Below, one piece after another: positions 5,418-8,906 of a stretch of DNA of 8,906 nucleotides (position 1 is its first letter; each line of letters starts with the position of its first letter). The notes under the pieces were generated by a model, which did not search any database, had not been told where the DNA came from, and worked only from the letters and a program-made list of their open reading frames with translations. The stretch covers positions 16,292 to 25,197 of the forward strand of contig DKGY01000040.1 of NCBI GenBank assembly GCA_002453475.1, read 5' to 3'. Made by a program: the position numbers and the translations under genes. This DNA comes from Clostridium sp. UBA6758. GTDB taxonomy: Bacteria; Bacillota; Clostridia; Clostridiales; Clostridiaceae.

Positions 5418-6157
5418 AGTTATTTTTGACAAGTAGTATTGGAGGAAGTTATAAGGAGAATGGTATAAGAATACCTTGTGCTCTTGATGGTTCAAATCAT
5501 TTTTTGGAACACCTAAAGAAATGTTTGTCGGAAAATTCAAAATGTCTTATTTTAAGTTCTGACCCGGAAAATGAAGAGATGAATGACAGCTTTAGGAATG
5601 TGTTTACAGAAGCGTTTAAAATCAGTAATTTGTCATTATCAAAAATTGATGTTTGTGATAGAAGGAATGAAAACAACCTTGCTGATATATTATATGATTA
5701 TGATATAGTATTGCTGGCAGGTGGACATGTTCCTACCCAGAATCAGTTTTTCAGCAGAATTAATTTGAAGGAATTACTAAGGAGCTATGAAGGTATTATA
5801 ATTGGCATCAGTGTTGGGACAATGAATTGTGCTGATGTTGTTTATGCACAGCCTGAATTAGATGGTGAAGCAATAGATCTGCAATACCAAAGATATTTAG
5901 AGGGATTAAACTTAACAAGAATAAATGTTTTACCACATTTTCAAGAAATGAAAAATATGACAGTAGATGGGTTACGTATTCTAGAGGACACTTCATTACC
6001 AGACAGTAAAAAAAGACCATTTTATGCTTTGGTGGATGGTTCATATATTTTTGTGGATGATAATAAATCAACGTTATATGGAGAAGGATATTGGGTTCAT
6101 AATGGAACTATTACTAAGATTTGTGATAACGATAAGAGCATAGAGCTTGTACCATAA
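5414..6157 (+). CDS. Peptidase E-like protein (S51 / type 1 glutamine amidotransferase-like)
   Basis: A 247-residue cytosolic protein with the class I glutamine-amidotransferase-like fold used by S51 peptidases (aspartyl dipeptidases). It begins MKLFLTSSIGG. LAGGHVPTQNQFF (101-113) matches the conserved GG(H/N)xxxQ segment. The nucleophile elbow is G131-I-S133-V-G135-T-M-N, where peptidase E usually has GxSAG. A conserved H175 lies in LPHFQ and is the likely catalytic His. The C-terminal part (FYALVDGSYIFVDDN, LYGEGYWV) matches the family's closing beta strands. Length is close to the E. coli enzyme or slightly longer. Family members hydrolyse dipeptides with N-terminal Asp, but many Firmicute relatives are uncharacterised. 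ATG 5414 has GAGGTGA (5400-5406) at 7-base spacing and overlaps the stop of the truncated upstream frame. The gene itself appears intact although both neighbours are decayed. Confidence 0.82.
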   Translation: MKLFLTSSIGGSYKENGIRIPCALDGSNHFLEHLKKCLSENSKCLILSSDPENEEMNDSFRNVFTEAFKISNLSLSKIDVCDRRNENNLADILYDYDIVLLAGGHVPTQNQFFSRINLKELLRSYEGIIIGISVGTMNCADVVYAQPELDGEAIDLQYQRYLEGLNLTRINVLPHFQEMKNMTVDGLRILEDTSLPDSKKRPFYALVDGSYIFVDDNKSTLYGEGYWVHNGTITKICDNDKSIELVP

Positions 6158-6189
6158 GTTATGGAACAAATTGAAAAGAGGTAACAGCA

Positions 6190-6628
6190 ATAAGAAAAAA
6201 TTACAAATACTATGCTGAAACTATTATGTCGATATAACGTATGCAAGAGTATATTGATGTGAATGTTTTAAGAAAATTTACGTTAAAAGAACTAGCTGTT
6301 GCAGCAGGATATTCACCATGGCATGGTGCAAAACTGTTCAAAGAAGTTACTGGTAAGGCACCATTTGAGTACATTTCGTGCATTAAGACTTACTAAAGTG
6401 GCGTTAACACTGCTTGATAGTAATGAAAAGAGCATAGATGTAGCAATGGATTTTATCTTTGATTCTCACGATGGATTTACAAGAGCATTTTCAAAAGAAT
6501 TTGGAATGCCGGCAAGTAAATATAGTCAATGCACTCCGCCAATAAAATTATTTATGCCTCAGAAAGTTTTCGATACCTATGGAATATCAAGAAATGGTGT
6601 CTTAATTCGAAAGTTGAAAATGAGATGA
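6190..6628 (+). pseudogene. AraC-family transcriptional regulator, broken and truncated
   Basis: The parts of an AraC/XylS-type helix-turn-helix activator can be followed in two frames. Frame 1 reads RKNYKYYAETI, then from ATG 6241 MQEYIDVNVLRKFTLKELAVAAGYSPWHGAKLF (first HTH) to GKAPFEYI and a TAA at 6394-6396. Frame 2 continues at 6377 with RALRLTKVALTL and the second HTH (IDVAMDFIFDSHDGFTRAFSKEFGMP), then TPPIKLFMP, to TGA 6626-6628. Three lesions are visible. Where the start is expected, after AAGAGGT, the codon is ATA (6190-6192). An in-frame TAA stands at 6235-6237. One extra T in the run 6374-6376 shifts the frame between FEYI and RALRL. In addition, proteins of this type usually carry a C-terminal GyrI-like effector-binding domain after the PIKLFMP segment, and this is absent here. 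A sequencing error could explain one lesion but not all. Confidence 0.8.
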
Positions 6629-6855
6629 ACATTAAATTTTCAGAAGATACTTTGAAAATATCAATAAAAGTGATTGAAAATTGGATAGATCAATATATGA
6701 GATAAACAAATGGAATATGCAACATTGAACTGGTGAAATGACTAGATGAAACTGACAAGTGAGAAGATGCTATGAGAGTATTATTAATAAGGAGTAGCCT
6801 GAATGAAAAGGGCTGGAATGATACCTACATTAAAAAATAGCATTTTGTTTTTTAC
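6629..6855. other. Intergenic debris downstream of the AraC pseudogene
   Basis: No intact gene is supported. Two short frames exist: ATG 6625 to TAA 6703-6705 (26 codons, MNIKFSEDTLKISIKVIE...), and ATG 6772 to TAG 6838-6840 (22 codons, MRVLLIRSSLNEKGWNDTYI, then KK). The second has a weak GTGAGAAG (6759-6766 region) ribosome-binding-like stretch and ends just before a strong terminator. Either may be a gene fragment left by deletion of the regulator's C-terminal part. I recognise neither. Confidence 0.35.
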
Positions 6856-6891
6856 ACCCCCTCTCAGACTTGTATTTGAGAGGGGGTTTTT
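6856..6891 (+). terminator. Strong GC-rich intrinsic terminator
   Basis: ACCCCCTCTCA (6856-6866) pairs perfectly with TGAGAGGGGGT (6877-6887) around a 10-base loop, followed by TTTTTCATTT. It closes the peptidase E/AraC-remnant region and isolates the CobW operon from it. The minus strand has no T tract after the stem, so it acts in one direction only. Confidence 0.9.
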
Positions 6892-6979
6892 CATTTATGT
6901 CATTTTTCTTATTTTTTTGTAAATATAATTGCAATAGTGTAACTGAGTAACAATTATGTATCAAAGAAACTAATGTAAT

Positions 6980-6999
6980 TAACTTTAATATTAAAGTTA
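6980..6999. repeat. Perfect 20-bp palindrome, candidate operator
   Basis: TAACTTTAATATTAAAGTTA equals its own reverse complement over 20 bases. It lies about 95 bases upstream of the -10 of the operon promoter and just upstream of an orphan TATAAT (7010-7015). It does not match the Fur, PerR or Zur consensus that I know. It could be a dimeric-regulator site; AT-rich DNA makes shorter palindromes common, but 20 bp without mismatch is notable. Confidence 0.45.
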
Positions 7000-7073
7000 C
7001 AGCTGAAAATATAATGAAGTTTAATGTATAGGTAAATTCAATTAAATGATAACTTTCTATTTGAAATTGAAAT

Positions 7074-7102
7074 TAGACTGCTTTAAGTGTAGAAGATATA
7101 AT
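7074..7102 (+). promoter_or_regulatory. Probable promoter of the CobW-UroD operon
   Basis: A perfect TATAAT (7097-7102) lies 17 bases after TAGACT (7074-7079), which matches TTGACA at 4 of 6 positions. Transcription would start near 7108, leaving a short leader of about 23 bases before the ATG at 7131. Confidence 0.55.
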
Positions 7103-7130
7103 AAAGAGGACTAATGTACGGAGGAGAATT

Positions 7131-8042
7131 ATGGGTACTAACATAAATATTATTTCGGGATTTTTAGGTTGTGGAAAGACAACCTTTTTAAATAAGTTAA
7201 TTCCCAATATACAAGGGATCAATGCTTTAATTGAAAATGAATTTGGCAATATTGGTATTGATGGAGATTTAATACAACATAGTCTTCCAATTAAAGAGAT
7301 TTATTCTGGATGTATTTGTTGTACTGTTACAGAAAATTTTAAAAAAGCCTTAGAAGAGTTAGTCTTAAGGTATAAACCAGATAATATATTTATCGAGCCT
7401 TCTGGTGTAGGTAGTTTATCAGATATACTAAAGATTTGTAATAAGGTTTCCCTAAATTCAACCTTAAATATAAAGATTAAGGATTTAATCACCATTGTAG
7501 ATGTAAATTCATTCAATGATTACAGTGAGAACTTTGGAAGTTTTTATTTAGACCAAATCGAAAATGCTCAGATAATTTTTTTAAGTCATTTTGAGAATCT
7601 AGTGGATAGTGAAGTCGAAGAGATTATCGGTAAAATAAGTTTAATAAATCCCAAGGCTACAATTTTTAAAGAGCCATGGATTTCTTTATCAGGGGAAGAA
7701 ATTGTTGAAACAATAAATAGTATGGAATCCTATGAAATTGAGTTAAAGGATAGGCCTGCCTTTCTGGCAGCTAATAAGATGTTCCAAACTTTTTCTATAG
7801 ATAAGCTAAGAGCTTTTTCAGAGGAAGAAATAGATAAAATATTATTTTCTTTAAATCAACATGAGTATGGTTTCATTGTAAGAGCTAAGGGAATTGTTCA
7901 GCTTTCTACAAAGAAACTGGTTTACTTTGATTATACCCCACACCATTATCATTGGGAGTATTTAGAAACAATAAAAACTACAAAGGTAACCGTAATTGGC
8001 AGTAACTTGAATAAGAAAAAAATAGTAGGAATTTTTTGTTAA
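7131..8042 (+). CDS. CobW/P47K-family G3E GTPase
   Basis: A 303-residue cytosolic GTPase of the G3E group, whose members insert or deliver metals (cobalt, zinc, nickel) or service metal enzymes. Walker A is G10-FLGCGK16-T17-T. The family segment ENEFGNIGIDG lies at 35-45, the metal-binding C61-I-C63-C64 within YSGCICCTV, and the Walker B/switch segment IFIEPSGVGS at 86-95. The usual guanine-specificity motif NKxD is not recognisable; its place seems to be taken by LSHFEN (151-156). The C-terminal CobW-C-like part (~205-303) includes GFIVRAKGIVQ and a YTPHHYHWEY segment with three histidines (H271, H272, H274). GGAGGAG (7120-7126) supports ATG 7131. The gene ends 19 bases before a UroD-fold methyltransferase gene, so the two are probably co-transcribed and this GTPase likely serves the corrinoid or zinc site of that system; that role is inference. 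Confidence 0.88.
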   Translation: MGTNINIISGFLGCGKTTFLNKLIPNIQGINALIENEFGNIGIDGDLIQHSLPIKEIYSGCICCTVTENFKKALEELVLRYKPDNIFIEPSGVGSLSDILKICNKVSLNSTLNIKIKDLITIVDVNSFNDYSENFGSFYLDQIENAQIIFLSHFENLVDSEVEEIIGKISLINPKATIFKEPWISLSGEEIVETINSMESYEIELKDRPAFLAANKMFQTFSIDKLRAFSEEEIDKILFSLNQHEYGFIVRAKGIVQLSTKKLVYFDYTPHHYHWEYLETIKTTKVTVIGSNLNKKKIVGIFC

Positions 8043-8061
8043 TAAATTAGGGGGGAGTACC

Positions 8062-8906
8062 ATGGGAAAAATAATTGATTATAAATGTACATATGGTAAT
8101 GAACAGGGAATTAGTAAAGAAATTATTGAAAAAACCAATTTAAAATTTCCTTATGCTTATAAAAATTGGGATAGTATGGTGACACTTGCGAAGGAGCTTA
8201 AGGAATACTATAAGTCCAATGTTTGTACACTACCCTTCTGTCATACTGTGGAAGGTGAGGCACTAGGGGGAAAAGTTAATCTTGGGGATGAGAACATAGG
8301 ACCAAGAGCCAAGGAATATATTTGCACAACTACGGAAGACCTGTTGGATTTACCTAAAATTGATTTTTCAAAGGGAAGAATTTCTGAAGTTTTAAAAGCT
8401 TGTAAGTCTTTGAGAGAACAAGGTGAAAATGTGGTTTTAAATGTTTCGGGACCATTTACAATAATGAATGTTTTAATTGAACCAAGGGTTGTTTTCAAAA
8501 ACTTTAGAAAGAATCCAGAGTTAATTAGGGAAGTTTTCAATAAATTTCAACATGAAATAATTGAATTTATAGAAGAAGCACAAAAAGTAGGGGTAAATAT
8601 CATAAGCTATGCAGACTCTTCTGGGGGAGTTAATATTCTTGGACCTAAATTTGCAGAACAAGTAGTGGAAATGTTTACTTATCCTTTATTAAAAACAATG
8701 GATAAAATTATAAATGAAGAAATGATAATAGTACTTTGTCCTAAAACTACTTTTTCTTTGCTAGGAACTGATAAAGCAGTGTGGAAGGATATTTCCTTAG
8801 GAGGACCTTCAAGCTATGAAGAAGGTTTCATAAAGGCTATAGGACTAGCAAAATTTGTTGGACAAACATGCATGAAAAATAAAGACTTTCAGTTAAAAGA
8901 TGGGGT
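8062..8906 (+). CDS. Uroporphyrinogen-decarboxylase-family (MtaA/MtbA-like) methyltransferase, 3' end cut
   Basis: An open frame of 281 codons runs from ATG 8062 past the end of the window; full-length relatives are about 340-360 residues. Segments typical of the UroD-like corrinoid methyltransferases are seen: FCHTVEGEALGGKVNLGDENIGPR in pieces (~59-82; EALGG and the GPR turn), NVSGPFTIMNVLIEPR (~127-142), NPELIREVFNKF (~151-162), and VNIISYADSSGG (~178-189), where MtbA-type enzymes have a DSS/DPxG-like segment. The beta-strand that in MtaA/MtbA carries the zinc motif H-x-C reads IIVLCPKTT here: Cys226 is present but Val224 stands where His is expected. A C-terminal zinc Cys may be past the edge; C270 in GQTC is visible. 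Known relatives move methyl groups between a corrinoid protein and a thiol acceptor such as coenzyme M. The ribosome binding site is AGGGGGGAG (8049-8057). It is preceded by the CobW-family gene by 19 bases. Confidence 0.8.
   Translation, partial: MGKIIDYKCTYGNEQGISKEIIEKTNLKFPYAYKNWDSMVTLAKELKEYYKSNVCTLPFCHTVEGEALGGKVNLGDENIGPRAKEYICTTTEDLLDLPKIDFSKGRISEVLKACKSLREQGENVVLNVSGPFTIMNVLIEPRVVFKNFRKNPELIREVFNKFQHEIIEFIEEAQKVGVNIISYADSSGGVNILGPKFAEQVVEMFTYPLLKTMDKIINEEMIIVLCPKTTFSLLGTDKAVWKDISLGGPSSYEEGFIKAIGLAKFVGQTCMKNKDFQLKDG

Larger units (their letters stand above)
6892..7130 (+). promoter_or_regulatory. Regulatory region upstream of the CobW/methyltransferase genes
   Basis: This gene-free stretch holds a perfect 20-bp palindrome (6980-6999), a TATAAT (7010-7015) without a convincing -35, the likely operon promoter (7074-7102) and the ribosome binding site GGAGGAG (7120-7126) of the CobW-family gene. 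I see no conserved riboswitch core, including no cobalamin riboswitch box. Confidence 0.5.

Noticed and set aside
5301..5540. Minus-strand 79-codon ORF across the peptidase E start
   Set aside because: It runs opposite the stub and the peptidase gene, with no motif or ribosome binding site.
5808..6071. Minus-strand 87-codon ORF
   Set aside because: Shadow of the peptidase E-like gene.
6784..6903. Possible ORF starting at ATG 6803 and reading through the terminator (MKRAGMIPTLKN...)
   Set aside because: It translates the stem of a strong intrinsic terminator and a poly-T stretch, giving a Phe/Ile-rich artefact.
8241..8540. Minus-strand 99-codon ORF
   Set aside because: It overlies the methyltransferase gene, whose + frame has clear family motifs and runs open to the window edge.
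1..8906. CRISPR arrays, tRNA genes, transposases or phage genes
   Set aside because: No regularly spaced repeats, no tRNA-like TTCRA arm with cloverleaf, and no transposase or phage protein motif were seen on either strand.

Overview
The window is strongly AT-rich, uses A/T-ending codons (AGA, ATA, TTA), has strong GGAGG-type ribosome binding sites and sigma-A-like promoters, and has U-tract hairpin terminators. Together these point to a low-GC Firmicute, most likely a Clostridium-like anaerobe. This is inference from composition and protein style; no species marker is present. All genes lie on the + strand. No tRNA, rRNA, CRISPR array or insertion sequence was seen.

Bases 1-2615 hold a tandem-GNAT acetyltransferase cut by the window edge, then an apparent two-gene operon: an enterochelin-esterase-like serine hydrolase (772-1995) and a RimJ/RimL-type GNAT acetyltransferase (GTG start at 2043, ends 2615). 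Bases 2616-3000 are a long non-coding leader. It has an excellent promoter (2653-2681), a possible 9-codon upstream ORF, nested hairpins, and a terminator hairpin that competes with an upstream antiterminator strand. The gene it would control (3001-4011) is a nucleotidyltransferase-fold protein, loosely like the enzymes that modify small-molecule antibiotics. Acetyltransferases, an esterase and a nucleotidyltransferase side by side suggest a small-molecule modification or detoxification neighbourhood; the substrates are unknown.

Bases 4012-5106 are a self-contained metal-efflux unit: a consensus promoter, an operator-like dyad resembling metal-sensing ArsR/SmtB-family sites, a cation diffusion facilitator transporter with a His-rich N-terminus and a zinc-type HD/HD site, and a strong 15-bp terminator.

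Bases 5107-6840 look like decaying accessory DNA. A 43-codon C-terminal stub of an unidentified gene overlaps (ATGA) an intact S51 peptidase E-like gene. That gene is followed by an AraC-family regulator broken by a probable start-codon loss, an in-frame stop and a one-base frameshift, and lacking the expected C-terminal domain. A terminator at 6856-6891 closes this part.

Bases 6892-8906 carry a perfect 20-bp palindrome, a promoter, and two closely spaced genes: a CobW/P47K-family G3E GTPase and a uroporphyrinogen-decarboxylase-fold (MtaA/MtbA-like) methyltransferase that runs off the window. The pairing suggests corrinoid-dependent methyl transfer with its metallochaperone-type GTPase, though several signature residues deviate in both proteins.
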